Origin: Bacteroidaceae bacterium
GTDB lineage: Bacteria > Bacteroidota > Bacteroidia > Bacteroidales > Bacteroidaceae
Assembly: GCA_024699495.1 (NCBI GenBank)
Contig: JAILPK010000037.1
Span: 114,457-178,456 of the forward strand
Reading direction: 5' to 3'
Length of the DNA stretch: 64,000 nt
The position numbers and the translations under genes were made by a program. Position 1 is the first letter of the stretch. Each line of letters opens with the position of its first letter. Below, in pieces: positions 27,181 through 37,632 of the stretch. The notes beneath the pieces were generated by a model. That model was not told the DNA's origin. It ran no database searches and worked only from the letters and a program-made list of their open reading frames with translations.

Positions 27181-29508
27181 CTATCTCAGAATCGCCACAC
27201 GAGCAGTCACAGCTTTCTTTCCGTCGCTGGTGTTGGCTATAATTATATATACTCCTGAGGCCACCCGCCTGCCATTTCGGCCACAGCCATTCCACGTGAA
27301 AGTGCCTCCATTGCTCACGCCGCTCCAGATGAGTTGGCCCGTGGGTGATACAATCTTTACTTCGCAACCATAGGTGAGGCCTCGCACCGTGATCGGTCCT
27401 TCATAGTCAGGAGCCACGGGATTGGGATAAACGAGTAAATCGTCGGACTTCAATTCTTCAACGCCTGTAGTTGCATCAGAGACATAACTGCAAACGCCTT
27501 TTTCTGTAGCAAAGAATACCGTCCCGGATTCATCATCAATGGCTATATCAAATACAACGTCTGACGGCATGGGTGAATTTTCCGTTGAGAAATGCGCTAA
27601 CTGCTCCTGGCAGTCGGCGCTGATGAGATAGACTCCGCTGGATGTAGCGAACCACTTCCGGTTTGCGCCATCTATGGCAATCGCAAGAATCGGCGTGCCA
27701 GAGAAGAGATAGTCAGCAAGTCCGCTGCCATCGTTACGATTTACCTTTACCTGCTCAAAAGTGAAGTCTGAAGCAGCATACTCCGATGGATTATTGATTA
27801 CAAAGGGACCTACACTGGTCCCAATCCATATTTGGCCATTAGCATCCTCAGCAATACAATAGAACTGGTCCGGGGTATATGACATACCATCCTGATTCGT
27901 TATAGCAGTGCGGAGATATCGTTGGTCATCTGAAGAGTTGGAGATAGTCCCGTTATAGTCAAGCATGAGCACTCCACGCTGCGACATGCGACGGCTGTTG
28001 ATCCATGCGCGGCCGCCACTGTCGAAGAAAATGCCATCCATTGTAGAAGCATCCTTCACTTCAGGACAGGGAATCCCCGTCCAAGTCCCATCGGCCAGAC
28101 GCACCCGAATCGATGTATCCTGCTGTCCCTCAGTGCAGTTAAGCATCCATAGATTCCCCTCATCATCATATCGCAGTCCATCTGCTGAGACAAAATACTG
28201 AGGATTGGCATTATTGGGAAGAATAGACTTCAGAGGACTGTTTTCAAGTCCGATATGCCCTACGCACAGGCCTTCACGGAATTCAAATATACCGCTGCGG
28301 GCTGTTCCCACGAAATGATGAGCGGCGTCCAGCGGGTCCTGTGCCACAGATGTTACATCCCTATACCTTTCTTTTGGGAAGGCTACTGTTACAGATGCTT
28401 CATCAAAATTCGTCCATACCCCGTCTTCCATATACATGGCTGTTCCTGGGCGTGCCACCGAACTGTAATTCTGGTTTCCGCCGGCAACAAGAAGACGTTT
28501 TCCCGCAAAATTCAGACGATAGCTGTAATCATGCAGAGGACTGTTGTAGAGGACCCTCGGCGTTACGAGAGAAAAAGTGCGGGACTCGGTATCGAGCTCG
28601 TATGCCTGCAGGCCGCTCACACCATCACTTGCCCAAAAGATATTTCCCCGCTTGGAGACTTGCTTCCAGGTTAGCGATGAGGTATAAACAACTCGCGTGT
28701 TCCAATTTTTCCAGATAGCAGTATAAGATCCTATTCCATAAAGCAGACACCCGTCAGAGACATTCCAGTAAGTTGGATTTAAGTTCTGCATCTCGCTGAA
28801 GGAGACACCGTCCGCCTCGCTGCGGCATATCTTGTTCCCGTTGCAGAAGAACAGGCGGCCGTCAAAAGCTGACATCATACTGGGGGAGTAGTCTGCACTC
28901 ACCAGTTCCCACTTACTTTTATCCTGCAGATTATCAGCTGTGTTACCGCGCCAAAGGCCATCTGAGGCGCTAATATAAATGTAATCACCGAGCACTGCAG
29001 ATGTCTTTATGCTCTTATTGAGCTGGTAGGTGCTGGGGATAATTGCATTCTCCATATCTACTAGGACAAGTCCGAATCCTGTGGCAAGATATGCCGTAGA
29101 ACCGCTCACGGACACGCTGTTGACATTCTTGCCCTGAAAAGAACTGTTTTTCAGGTGTGCTATGTTGGTTACCTCGTTGTCATCTTCTACAGAAAGGATA
29201 TCAATATTAGAGTTGTCATATATGATGATAATTCTCTTGGCATCCTCGCTGTAGGCGAAATCAGCTACAGTGACATCGTTCAGCCCGCTTGTATTGTCCC
29301 ACGTGCGAATACTTGAGTCCTCTGTGTCATAAGCCATCAGTTTACTCTCCATAAGGGCATAGACGCGGTTATCAACACAGATATTCCTGGTGCAGATGGA
29401 ATATGACGAGTATGTCTGCCATGAACCTATAATTTGGGCAGAGGCCGGGCTGTTAATTAAGAAACAGAAGACAAAACAGATGGAGAGCAGATGGCGGGTT
29501 AGCTTCAT
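27181..29508 (-). CDS. porZ: PorZ-like type IX secretion beta-propeller protein
   Basis: This 775-residue protein has a signal peptide (ending SPASAQ), begins IGSWQTYSSYS, and has repeating two-component-regulator-type propeller blades (for example DGLRYDDEGNLWMLN and ANGQIWIGTS). It ends in a type A T9SS sorting domain (LVYPNPV, then GVYIIIAN). Length and plan match PorZ of Porphyromonas gingivalis, a member of the outer-membrane attachment complex that trims and anchors T9SS cargo on A-type lipopolysaccharide. Its position upstream of surface-glycan genes fits a link between cargo anchoring and glycan supply, but that link is inference. Confidence 0.8.
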   Translation of the reverse strand: MKLTRHLLSICFVFCFLINSPASAQIIGSWQTYSSYSICTRNICVDNRVYALMESKLMAYDTEDSSIRTWDNTSGLNDVTVADFAYSEDAKRIIIIYDNSNIDILSVEDDNEVTNIAHLKNSSFQGKNVNSVSVSGSTAYLATGFGLVLVDMENAIIPSTYQLNKSIKTSAVLGDYIYISASDGLWRGNTADNLQDKSKWELVSADYSPSMMSAFDGRLFFCNGNKICRSEADGVSFSEMQNLNPTYWNVSDGCLLYGIGSYTAIWKNWNTRVVYTSSLTWKQVSKRGNIFWASDGVSGLQAYELDTESRTFSLVTPRVLYNSPLHDYSYRLNFAGKRLLVAGGNQNYSSVARPGTAMYMEDGVWTNFDEASVTVAFPKERYRDVTSVAQDPLDAAHHFVGTARSGIFEFREGLCVGHIGLENSPLKSILPNNANPQYFVSADGLRYDDEGNLWMLNCTEGQQDTSIRVRLADGTWTGIPCPEVKDASTMDGIFFDSGGRAWINSRRMSQRGVLMLDYNGTISNSSDDQRYLRTAITNQDGMSYTPDQFYCIAEDANGQIWIGTSVGPFVINNPSEYAASDFTFEQVKVNRNDGSGLADYLFSGTPILAIAIDGANRKWFATSSGVYLISADCQEQLAHFSTENSPMPSDVVFDIAIDDESGTVFFATEKGVCSYVSDATTGVEELKSDDLLVYPNPVAPDYEGPITVRGLTYGCEVKIVSPTGQLIWSGVSNGGTFTWNGCGRNGRRVASGVYIIIANTSDGKKAVTARVAILR

Positions 29509-29551
29509 TGTACTTATTGGGTATATATGGCTTAAATGTTTTATTCAGATA

Positions 29552-30145
29552 TTACGACTTGTCCTTCAGGAACTGAGCGAGCCGGCGGATTGCTCTTCCG
29601 CGATGGCTCACTGCATTCTTAGCCTCAGGTCCCATTTCGGCAAATGTCCCTTCACATCCCTCGGGCTGGAAGATGGGGTCATATCCAAAGCCGTCAGTCC
29701 CTTGGCGGTTTGTGGTAATTAATCCCTCTACTATCCCTTCGAAGAGATGTTCTTTTCCATTATATATTAACGCAATGACAGTTCGAAATCTTGCTCTCCG
29801 GTCTGATTTATTTTCCATCTTATGCAAAAGACAATCTACATTGGCTGCAGAATCGTGCTCTCTTCCCCACCCCTCAGTCTCAGCATAGCGAGCTGTAAAT
29901 ACTCCGGGAGCCCCGTCAAGTATGGCGACCTCGAGCCCCGTGTCATCAGCAAAGCAGTCTAGTCCGAAATGTTCCTTTACGTAGCGCGCCTTCTGCAAGG
30001 CATTGCCTTCAAGAGTAGAGGAAGTTTCCGGGATGTCTGTGTTGCATCCGATGTCTTCGAGGCTCACGACCTCAAAGTTGTCTCCCAGAATCTGCCTCAC
30101 CTCAGAGAGCTTATGTGTGTTGTTGGTAGCAAAAACTAACTTCAT
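29552..30145 (-). CDS. rdgB: non-canonical purine NTP pyrophosphatase
   Basis: This 197-residue HAM1/RdgB-family enzyme hydrolyses dITP, ITP and XTP to keep them out of nucleic acids. It starts with the substrate-loop motif [12 protein letters not shown] and has [17 protein letters not shown] and SHRGRA, all family hallmarks. It lies 4 bases after yitT and 43 before porZ within the long run from leuS. Confidence 0.95.
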   Translation of the reverse strand: MKLVFATNNTHKLSEVRQILGDNFEVVSLEDIGCNTDIPETSSTLEGNALQKARYVKEHFGLDCFADDTGLEVAILDGAPGVFTARYAETEGWGREHDSAANVDCLLHKMENKSDRRARFRTVIALIYNGKEHLFEGIVEGLITTNRQGTDGFGYDPIFQPEGCEGTFAEMGPEAKNAVSHRGRAIRRLAQFLKDKS

Positions 30146-30149
30146 TTCT

Positions 30150-31052
30150 TTATGTCTTTATGTGATCAAAACCTTCTCCATATACGCCAACCACCTTTGT
30201 CTGCGACACGAAGGCCTGCGAATCCAAATGCTTTATCAGACGGAATATTTTTGGGCTCTCCCGGCGCCGCGCCATCACAATAAGGACGCGCCGCTCCTGT
30301 TTTGAATACCACCCTTCTCCATGCAATACAGTTACGCCGCGATGCACTTCGTCACAGATGGCAGCCGCTATCTCGTCAGGCTTCGAGGATATTATTGTAA
30401 ACTGAACACTTTGTGATGCAGATGTCATAACATAGTCCACCACCAACATTGAAAGTATAAGAATTACATATCCGCTGACCAGCTTATACCAATCATGGAA
30501 CACCAGGAAAGATGAAGAGACAATTATTACATCCAGATACATGAGCATGCGCCCCATCGTGACATTGCGGTATTTGTTTACAATAGCAGCGATGATGTCC
30601 GTACCGCCTGTTGAGCCGTTGTTTATGAACACCAGCCCCAATGCAGTACCTTCAATACAGGCACCCAAGACGGCTGCCATAAAACTCTCATCACCTGCGA
30701 CACGCATCAGTGAGCCGTCTGGCTGCCGGAGCAATTCCTGAAACAGGCCGAGGAATACAGTTATATTAAGCGTGGCATAGATGGTTTTTGTGAAAAACTT
30801 GAAACCAAGAATTTTCAGTCCGACCGCCAATAGCAGTGCATTGATGGCGAAATAGGTATACTGGGTCGGAATGCCTGTGGCATAGTATGTTATGGCAGAC
30901 ACACCTGTCATGCCTCCGGGAGTGAATTCATAAGGCAGCATGAATAAGCAGAAGCCAACACAATATATAGCACAGCCAACTGATATGAGGACATAGTCCT
31001 TAATCTCATCCCAAATGAAATCCTTGTTAATCTTCCTACTCATAGTACTCAC
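30150..31052 (-). CDS. YitT family membrane protein (DUF161/DUF2179)
   Basis: This 300-residue protein has five or six membrane helices (YitT_membrane/DUF161: [27 protein letters not shown]) and a C-terminal cytosolic DUF2179 domain from about residue 215. The function of the family is not established. It starts 5 bases after leuS and is followed 4 bases later by rdgB, an arrangement I believe is common in Bacteroidales. Confidence 0.9.
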   Translation of the reverse strand: MSTMSRKINKDFIWDEIKDYVLISVGCAIYCVGFCLFMLPYEFTPGGMTGVSAITYYATGIPTQYTYFAINALLLAVGLKILGFKFFTKTIYATLNITVFLGLFQELLRQPDGSLMRVAGDESFMAAVLGACIEGTALGLVFINNGSTGGTDIIAAIVNKYRNVTMGRMLMYLDVIIVSSSFLVFHDWYKLVSGYVILILSMLVVDYVMTSASQSVQFTIISSKPDEIAAAICDEVHRGVTVLHGEGWYSKQERRVLIVMARRRESPKIFRLIKHLDSQAFVSQTKVVGVYGEGFDHIKT

Positions 31053-31057
31053 CGTGA

Positions 31058-33892
31058 TTACTTCAAGACCATATTTACCATGCGTCCAGGTACAATGATT
31101 ACCTTCACAATCTGTTTTCCTTCTACATATTTTGGAGTCATCTCATGTGCTCGCACAGCTGCTTCGATCGTGGCATTGTCAGTGCCTGCAGGGAATTCTA
31201 TGCTGAAACGGGTCTTGCCATTGAATGCCACCATCATCTTCACGGTGTCTTCAACCAGATATTTCTCGTTGAACTCGGGCCATTGTGCATCACAGATGCT
31301 TGTGGAGTGTCCAAGAGCCTCCCAGAGTTCTTCAGAGATGTGCGGGGCAAACGGAGCAATGAGAACAACCATCGGCTCGAGAATGGCTCTCTTGGTACAT
31401 TTCAGCGAGGTGAGCTCATTCGTGGCAATCATGAATGCCGGAATAGAAGTGTTATATGAGAAATTCTCAATGTCCTCACTCACCTTCTTTATGAGCTTAT
31501 GCAGGGATTTCAGTTCTGCGGGGCTCGGCTCCCCATCAGTTACTGCAAGAGCATCTTTGCCCCAAAAGAGATTCCAGAATTTCTTCAGGAAGCGGTGAGA
31601 ACCGTCAATGCCATTGGTATCCCACGGTTTGGCTTGTTCCACAGGACCAAGGAACATCTCATATAGGCGCAAGGTATCAGCACCGAATTTCTCAACAATC
31701 ATATCCGGATTGACAACGTTAAACATAGACTTGGACATCTTTTCAACTGCCCATCCGCACACGTATTTGCCATCCTCAAGGATGAAATCGGCCGTGGCAT
31801 ATTCAGGCCTCCATTTGCGGAAAGCCTCTACGTCGAGCACGTCGCCGCTGACAATATTGACATCTACATGCAAGGGGGTGGTATCATACTTGTCCTTCAG
31901 CCCAAGGCTCACAAAGGTATTTGTGTCCTTGATGCGATAAACGAAGTTCGAACGTCCCTGAATCATACCCTGATTAACAAGTTTCTGGAATGGCTCCTCC
32001 TTGCAACTGACTCCGAGGTCAAAAAGAAATTTATTCCAGAAACGGGAATAGATAAGATGGCCTGTAGCATGCTCGGAACCACCGACGTAGAGATCCACAT
32101 TCTGCCAATAGGAATCAGCCTCCTGTGAGACAAGAGCGCCCGGATTGTGAGGATCCATGTATCTGAGATAATAAGCTGACGAACCGGCGAAACCGGGCAT
32201 CGTGTTCAATTCCAGGGGGAACACTGTTACGTTGTCTATTGCCGAGCAATCTACGACACTGTTCGTTTTCGTATCCCAAGCCCAAATCTTGGCGTTACCA
32301 AGTGGCGGTTCGCCTGTCTCGGTCGGCAGGAACTTATCTACCTCGGGCAGTTCGAGCGGCAGACATTCTGAGGGAATCATCTGCGGCATCCCGTCTTTAT
32401 AATATACAGGGAAGGGCTCCCCCCAGTAACGTTGACGTGAGAATATTGCGTCACGCAGACGGTAGTTCACCTTCACGCGGCCCAGGTTGTGCTCGCGCAC
32501 ATATTTCTTGGTTGCAGCAATAGCCTCTTTGATTGTCAGTCCGTTCAGAGAGAAGTCTATATATGGTTGCACTCCTGCGCGTGGCGAGTTACATACGATG
32601 CCTTCTTTAGCATCAAAGCTCTCTTCGCTGACATCGCAGCCTTCAACCAGAGGTACAATGGGTAGATTGAAGTGCTTTGCAAAGGCATAGTCACGACTGT
32701 CATGAGCAGGTACTGCCATGATGGCTCCTGTGCCATACCCAGCCAGCACATATTCGGAAATCCAAATAGGGTTCGCCTCACCGGTGAAAGGATTGATTGC
32801 ATATGAGCCTGAGAAAACACCCGTCACTTTACGGTCGCTGATGCGGTCACGTTCAGTGCGTTTCTTTACGTATGAGAGATACTCATCAACAGCTGCTTTC
32901 TGCTCAGCGGTGGTCAATTCTTTAACCAGTTCACTCTCTGGCGCAAGCACCATGAATGTTACACCGAACATCGTGTCTGCGCGTGTTGTGAATATAGTGA
33001 AACTCTTGTCTGAGTCCTTCACCTTAAATTCTATTTCCGCGCCCTCCGAACGGCCAATCCAGTTGCGCTGGGTCTCCTTCAGCGAATCAGTCCATTGTAT
33101 CGTGTCGAGCCCGTCGAGCAGGCGCTGGGCATAAGCAGAAACGCGAAGGCACCACTGTTTCATCAACTTCTGCACCACGGGGAAACCTCCACGTTCGGAT
33201 ACTCCGTCAACGACTTCGTCATTGGCCAATACCGTTCCGAGCTGTGGACACCAGTTAACCATCGTCTCACCAAGGTATGCGATGCGGTAGTTCATGAGCA
33301 CCTGCTGTTTGTTGACATCGCTCATCGCATTCCACTCTGCAGCGGTGAAATTCAATTCCTCGCTCTGAGCCACATCAATTCCGTCAGAGCCTTCCTTCTC
33401 AAAATGCTCCACGAGCTGCTCTATCGGTTGTGCAGAATGACATTTGTTGCAATAGAAACTGCCGAACATCTTCTGGAAAGCCCACTGTGTCCAATGGTAA
33501 TAGCCTGGTTCGCATGTGCGCACCTCACGGCTCCAGTCGAATGAGAAACCGATTTTATCCAGCTGCTCGCGATAGCGGTTGATATTAGCCTCTGTCGTAA
33601 TCGCCGGATGCTGGCCTGTCTGGATAGCATATTGCTCTGCCGGCAGTCCGTAGGCATCATAACCCATCGGGTTCAGAACATTGAAGCCCTTCAGTCTCTT
33701 GTATCTGGCATAAATATCACTTGCGATGTATCCCAACGGGTGTCCCACATGCAGGCCTGCCCCGCTCGGGTAAGGAAACATATTAAGCACATAAAATTTC
33801 TCACGGTCCGCACGTTCACTTACTTTGTAAGTCTCATCTGCGACCCAACGCTGTTGCCATTTCTTTTCAATCTCCCTGAAATTGTATTCCAT
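31058..33892 (-). CDS. leuS: leucyl-tRNA synthetase
   Basis: This 944-residue class I synthetase charges tRNA-Leu. It has the HIGH-type motif [10 protein letters not shown] near residue 50, the CP1 editing domain with the Thr-rich [13 protein letters not shown] region, and the KMSKS loop near residue 720 (EKMSKSMFN). The length is normal for Bacteroidetes. It is the first gene of a long minus-strand run that includes yitT, rdgB, porZ and the glycan genes. Confidence 0.97.
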   Translation of the reverse strand: MEYNFREIEKKWQQRWVADETYKVSERADREKFYVLNMFPYPSGAGLHVGHPLGYIASDIYARYKRLKGFNVLNPMGYDAYGLPAEQYAIQTGQHPAITTEANINRYREQLDKIGFSFDWSREVRTCEPGYYHWTQWAFQKMFGSFYCNKCHSAQPIEQLVEHFEKEGSDGIDVAQSEELNFTAAEWNAMSDVNKQQVLMNYRIAYLGETMVNWCPQLGTVLANDEVVDGVSERGGFPVVQKLMKQWCLRVSAYAQRLLDGLDTIQWTDSLKETQRNWIGRSEGAEIEFKVKDSDKSFTIFTTRADTMFGVTFMVLAPESELVKELTTAEQKAAVDEYLSYVKKRTERDRISDRKVTGVFSGSYAINPFTGEANPIWISEYVLAGYGTGAIMAVPAHDSRDYAFAKHFNLPIVPLVEGCDVSEESFDAKEGIVCNSPRAGVQPYIDFSLNGLTIKEAIAATKKYVREHNLGRVKVNYRLRDAIFSRQRYWGEPFPVYYKDGMPQMIPSECLPLELPEVDKFLPTETGEPPLGNAKIWAWDTKTNSVVDCSAIDNVTVFPLELNTMPGFAGSSAYYLRYMDPHNPGALVSQEADSYWQNVDLYVGGSEHATGHLIYSRFWNKFLFDLGVSCKEEPFQKLVNQGMIQGRSNFVYRIKDTNTFVSLGLKDKYDTTPLHVDVNIVSGDVLDVEAFRKWRPEYATADFILEDGKYVCGWAVEKMSKSMFNVVNPDMIVEKFGADTLRLYEMFLGPVEQAKPWDTNGIDGSHRFLKKFWNLFWGKDALAVTDGEPSPAELKSLHKLIKKVSEDIENFSYNTSIPAFMIATNELTSLKCTKRAILEPMVVLIAPFAPHISEELWEALGHSTSICDAQWPEFNEKYLVEDTVKMMVAFNGKTRFSIEFPAGTDNATIEAAVRAHEMTPKYVEGKQIVKVIIVPGRMVNMVLK

Positions 33893-33922
33893 TTCTTATC
33901 TCAAATTGTTTAATTTTGCCCG

Positions 33923-33953
33923 CAAAGGTCGGTTTTTTTTTTGAGATACGAAA
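33923..33953 (-). promoter_or_regulatory. promoter of leuS and the following run
   Basis: On the minus strand TTTC (33953-33950) and GACCTTTG (33930-33923) are 19 bases apart, with ten A residues in the spacer. The leader would be about 25 bases. The -7 element deviates at its first base. Confidence 0.55.
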
Positions 33954-34049
33954 AGAAAACGGCCACTTTTGACCACCTTATCACCTGTTAAGGCTGAGAA
34001 AGTCCGTATTTGGGTGTTTTTCTATAAGAAAATAGCTGGATAAATGGGC

Positions 34050-34841
34050 TTAACGCACAAAAATTGCACGCAAGAGAATCCATACGTGTGCTGCTAAAGC
34101 AGCAATCCATCCGAAATGTCGTCCCATTATACGCAACCGTTCGATAAGCGATGCCCGCTGATGGCGGGTGGTCATCCCCTCGGAGAGATAATCGGTAAGA
34201 ACTGTTCCCACATTTGCCATGGGGAGTCCCCGCTTTTCAGCATGTCTGATGACACGTATGCACCAGTCATAATCTGCGGAATAGCGGTATCTTAAATCAT
34301 AAAGAAAATTATGTGCTATATCAGAACGCACATAAAAGGACTGATGACAGACCAGCATCCCAAGCAGAAACGAACGGGACGTAAGACGATCGGGAACAGA
34401 GAGCCGCCGGTGACGTATAAACTGCCCGTCACCATCTACCAGATCTGTTTCTCCATAGGCTATTGCAGGCTGTCTTGCAGATGAATACTTTCTGATGGCC
34501 GCAGAGACTTTTGCCAATGTGTCATTGTCGTGAAATTTATCACCGGCATTCAGAAAAACGACATAATTGCCTTTAGCCTGCAGCAGAGCCTTGTTCATGG
34601 CATCATATAGCCCCTTGTCCGGTTCTCTTATCAGACGGATTGTGTGCGGGTGATTTGTATCGGTATTTCGCTCTACATACAGATGTATTTCCCGCATCGT
34701 ATCATCGGAGGAGCAACCATCTATAATAAGATGCTCTATGGCTTCATAGGTCTGTGAAGAGACGCTGTTGAGCGTTCTGCCTATGGTTGCCCCTGCATTG
34801 AAGGTGACGGTCACGATAGTGAATGAGGGAAACTGTTTCAT
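34050..34841 (-). CDS. family 2 glycosyltransferase
   Basis: This 263-residue GT-A enzyme begins MKQFPSFTIVTVTFNAGATIGRT and has EHLIIDGCSSDDT and DKGLYDAMNKAL, typical of WcaA-like GT2 transferases. I start it at 34841, where its ATG forms an ATGA overlap with the stop of the upstream gene; a longer reading from 34910 would overlap that gene by 73 bp. It ends with one hydrophobic segment. It is the last gene of the tyrS operon. Confidence 0.87.
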   Translation of the reverse strand: MKQFPSFTIVTVTFNAGATIGRTLNSVSSQTYEAIEHLIIDGCSSDDTMREIHLYVERNTDTNHPHTIRLIREPDKGLYDAMNKALLQAKGNYVVFLNAGDKFHDNDTLAKVSAAIRKYSSARQPAIAYGETDLVDGDGQFIRHRRLSVPDRLTSRSFLLGMLVCHQSFYVRSDIAHNFLYDLRYRYSADYDWCIRVIRHAEKRGLPMANVGTVLTDYLSEGMTTRHQRASLIERLRIMGRHFGWIAALAAHVWILLRAIFVR

Positions 34842-36076
34842 TCCTGTCTCTGATGTGTGACTTTTTGATACAAACTGATAAAGCGAAGAGCTACAGATTC
34901 CTCGCCCCATTCACTTACTGCCTTATGTCTTGCTGCATCGGAAGCCTTAATTCTGTTTCGGAGCACCCATCGGATGCCTTCAGCCAAATCCGCCGAATCC
35001 CGGTAGGCAGCAACATAACCGTTACGCTTGTGGTCTATCATCTCCGGAATACCCCCCACCCGGAAACCAACACAAGGAGTCCCGCAGGCCATAGACTCCA
35101 TAATCGTGTTTGGCAGGTTTTCCTCTAACGAAGGAGTCACAAATACACTTGAAGCAGCATAAACAGCTGCCATCTTACTCACATCATTCACATATCCCAG
35201 ATGGATTGCAGGCTGGGGCAAGTCGTAGATTGCGGGCATTGATGCTCCTACTACGGCCAATAAGAAGTCTTCATCCTTTAACCTGCGGCAGGCCTCCAGA
35301 AGGTATCCGATGCCTTTGCGTTCGTCGGTGGCATTCCGCGCACAGAAGAGCACTATCGGCTTGTTTTCTGGCAATTTGAGTTCAGCGCAGCTTATATGAT
35401 TAGTTTTCAGGAAGATACCCGCAGGGAATGTATTTGGGATGCTCACCACATCATGCCGCTCTGTGAGAGGGCTCCGACGGGCTTCATCGGCAATCCATCT
35501 ACTGCATCCAACAAATGTGATATGCCCCCGCTTATAAACCTCTTGTTTCCTGTTCCACACCTTGGAAGCGAGAAGTCCAAGTGCAGATTTTTCTTTCGTA
35601 AGAGCCACTTCGCCTCCGATATCTCCGTGGTGATGAATGGCCATCACCGGCCACAGGTCATGTAATGTCCAGACCACGGTCTTCCCTGAATCTAATATAC
35701 GTCCTATCTCATCCAGAGAGAGCATCCCCTGGTTAATCCAATGCAGATGAACCACGTCTGCCTCACGAAACTCTTTCGTTGACGTAATAGAAAATCCATG
35801 GGAAGCAATATCTATATCCCAACTCTTACTGCCAGTAAACAAAAAAACTGTTAGACGCTCAAGAGCCTTCTGCACCATCATGCATCTGCATCGAATGAAA
35901 GACGGCAACCAGCGCGGCAGTGATACCTCTATGGTAGTTGACTTTGATGACTTACGGTCGCGTACCAACATCTTTGCCTCAACTCCGTAACGGTTGAGGG
36001 CATCTGCAAGGCGGGAGGCGGCAATAGCAGCCCCGCCCACAGTCTCCGATGTGCTCACCAGCAGTATTCGCATCAT
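34838..36076 (-). CDS. family 4 glycosyltransferase
   Basis: This 412-residue GT-B enzyme begins RILLVSTSETVGGAAIAASRLA. The C-terminal half has the donor-binding pattern PSLEENLPNTIMESMACGTPCVGF (read here as ExxxN...E), as in GT4 transferases of capsule and exopolysaccharide synthesis. It is 31 bases after tyrS and coupled to the GT2 gene by a 4-bp overlap. The sugar is unknown. Confidence 0.88.
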   Translation of the reverse strand: MMRILLVSTSETVGGAAIAASRLADALNRYGVEAKMLVRDRKSSKSTTIEVSLPRWLPSFIRCRCMMVQKALERLTVFLFTGSKSWDIDIASHGFSITSTKEFREADVVHLHWINQGMLSLDEIGRILDSGKTVVWTLHDLWPVMAIHHHGDIGGEVALTKEKSALGLLASKVWNRKQEVYKRGHITFVGCSRWIADEARRSPLTERHDVVSIPNTFPAGIFLKTNHISCAELKLPENKPIVLFCARNATDERKGIGYLLEACRRLKDEDFLLAVVGASMPAIYDLPQPAIHLGYVNDVSKMAAVYAASSVFVTPSLEENLPNTIMESMACGTPCVGFRVGGIPEMIDHKRNGYVAAYRDSADLAEGIRWVLRNRIKASDAARHKAVSEWGEESVALRFISLYQKVTHQRQE

Positions 36077-36107
36077 ATTTTTAAAGCCTCATTCCCAGGC
36101 CCCTCCC

Positions 36108-37406
36108 TTATTCAGCGATAAGCAGGAAGTAGTTCTTCTTACCGCGCTGCACTAACAGATATTTACCGTCAATGAGATCTGCAGCAGTCACAGGTTGGTC
36201 AAAGGCTGTCAGTTTTTCCTTGTTAAGGCTTACGCCGCCGCCCTGAGCCGTCTTGCGCATCTCTCCCTTCGAGGGGAAGCACTGTGAGTGTTCTGCCATG
36301 AGGTCAACAGCACGACAGCCCTCGCCGTCGAGCAGCGAACGACTGACATTGAAATGCGGCACTCCCTCGAACACGTCCAGCAATGTCTGTTCATCGAGAG
36401 CAGCGAGAGCATCCTTTGTGGCCTTGCCAAACAGAATCTGGCTTGCCTGCTGGGCTTTCTCCAGTTCCTCCTTGCCATGAACCATCGTTGTGACTTCCTC
36501 AGCCAGACGGCGCTGCAGTTCGCGGCGGCCAGGGTCTTCACGGTGGCGGCTGATTATGTCCTCAATCTCCTCGCGTGTAAGAGATGTGAAAATCTTTATA
36601 TAGCGCTCTGCATCCTCGTCGGGCACATTTAACCAGAATTGATAGAAGCGGTAGGGAGAGGTGTATTTCTTATCCAACCATATATTCCCCTGCTCTGTCT
36701 TGCCGAACTTGCGGCCGTCACTTTTGGTTACGAGCGGGCAGGTAAGGGCATAAGCCTCGCCGCCGCCCATCCGGCGGATCAGTTCGGTACCAGTTGTGAT
36801 ATTACCCCACTGATCCGAACCGCCCATCTGCAATTTGCAGCCTTTGTGTGTGTTCAGATAGTAGAAGTCATATCCCTGCAGCAACTGATATGTGAACTCA
36901 GTGAATGAAAGGCCGTCGCGGGCCTCACCGTTGAGTCGTTTCTGCACGCTGTCCTTGGCCATCATGTAGTTCACTGTGATGTGTTTACCAATATCACGTG
37001 CGAAAGCGAGGAACGTGAAGTCCTTCATCCAGTCATAGTTATTGACGAGTTCGGCTCGGTTGGGTGCCTCACTTTCAAAATCGAGGAATCGAGCCAGCTG
37101 GGCTTTGATACACGCCACGTTGTGTGCCAGCGTTTCCTCGTCAAGAAGATTTCTCTCCTGACTCTTCCCCGAGGGGTCACCGATCATTCCCGTAGCCCCT
37201 CCAACCAGAGCGAGCGGCTTATGTCCGCAGCGCTGCAGATGGCGCAGCATCATCACACCGCAGAGATGGCCGATATGCAGGCTGTCGGCAGTGGGGTCAA
37301 TGCCTACATAGGCTGTAACCACCTCTTTCTGCAACAGTTCGTCGGTACCCGGCATCATCTGATGTATCATGCCTCTCCAAGTAAGTTCTTCAATAAAGTT
37401 TGTCAT
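36108..37406 (-). CDS. tyrS: tyrosyl-tRNA synthetase
   Basis: This 432-residue class I synthetase (TyrRS-B-like) has the HIGH signature [10 protein letters not shown] near residue 45, [28 protein letters not shown] substrate region (residues about 175-200), KFGKTEQGN as the KMSKS loop, and a C-terminal S4 RNA-binding domain. It is the first gene of a three-gene operon with two glycosyltransferases. Confidence 0.97.
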   Translation of the reverse strand: MTNFIEELTWRGMIHQMMPGTDELLQKEVVTAYVGIDPTADSLHIGHLCGVMMLRHLQRCGHKPLALVGGATGMIGDPSGKSQERNLLDEETLAHNVACIKAQLARFLDFESEAPNRAELVNNYDWMKDFTFLAFARDIGKHITVNYMMAKDSVQKRLNGEARDGLSFTEFTYQLLQGYDFYYLNTHKGCKLQMGGSDQWGNITTGTELIRRMGGGEAYALTCPLVTKSDGRKFGKTEQGNIWLDKKYTSPYRFYQFWLNVPDEDAERYIKIFTSLTREEIEDIISRHREDPGRRELQRRLAEEVTTMVHGKEELEKAQQASQILFGKATKDALAALDEQTLLDVFEGVPHFNVSRSLLDGEGCRAVDLMAEHSQCFPSKGEMRKTAQGGGVSLNKEKLTAFDQPVTAADLIDGKYLLVQRGKKNYFLLIAE

Positions 37407-37427
37407 CGTTATATTTATTTATTATAG

Positions 37428-37470
37428 TTAACAAGTGATAAGTTGACAAGTTGACGAGTGACAAGTTGTT
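37428..37470 (+). repeat. TTGACAAG-type short tandem words
   Basis: Degenerate copies of AGTTGACAAG/AGTTGACGAG occur upstream of tyrS. The same words form a longer array at 39598-39758 and appear singly near 6850. The rest of the gap to typA (37471-37632) holds a GC-rich CCCCTCCCTCCGGGTGAGG stretch and nothing else recognised. Confidence 0.6.
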
Positions 37471-37632
37471 AGCATCGCACCAGCCAACCTATAAGCCGTA
37501 AGCGGCCGTTTTAACTTTTGGCTATTAGCCTTTTGCCGCTAACATCCTTCACGCTACCAAACGCCCCTCCCTCCGGGTGAGGTTGTGGGTGGACCTGTGT
37601 GTAGGAGGCTCTTCTGACATCGTCCGCGCGGC

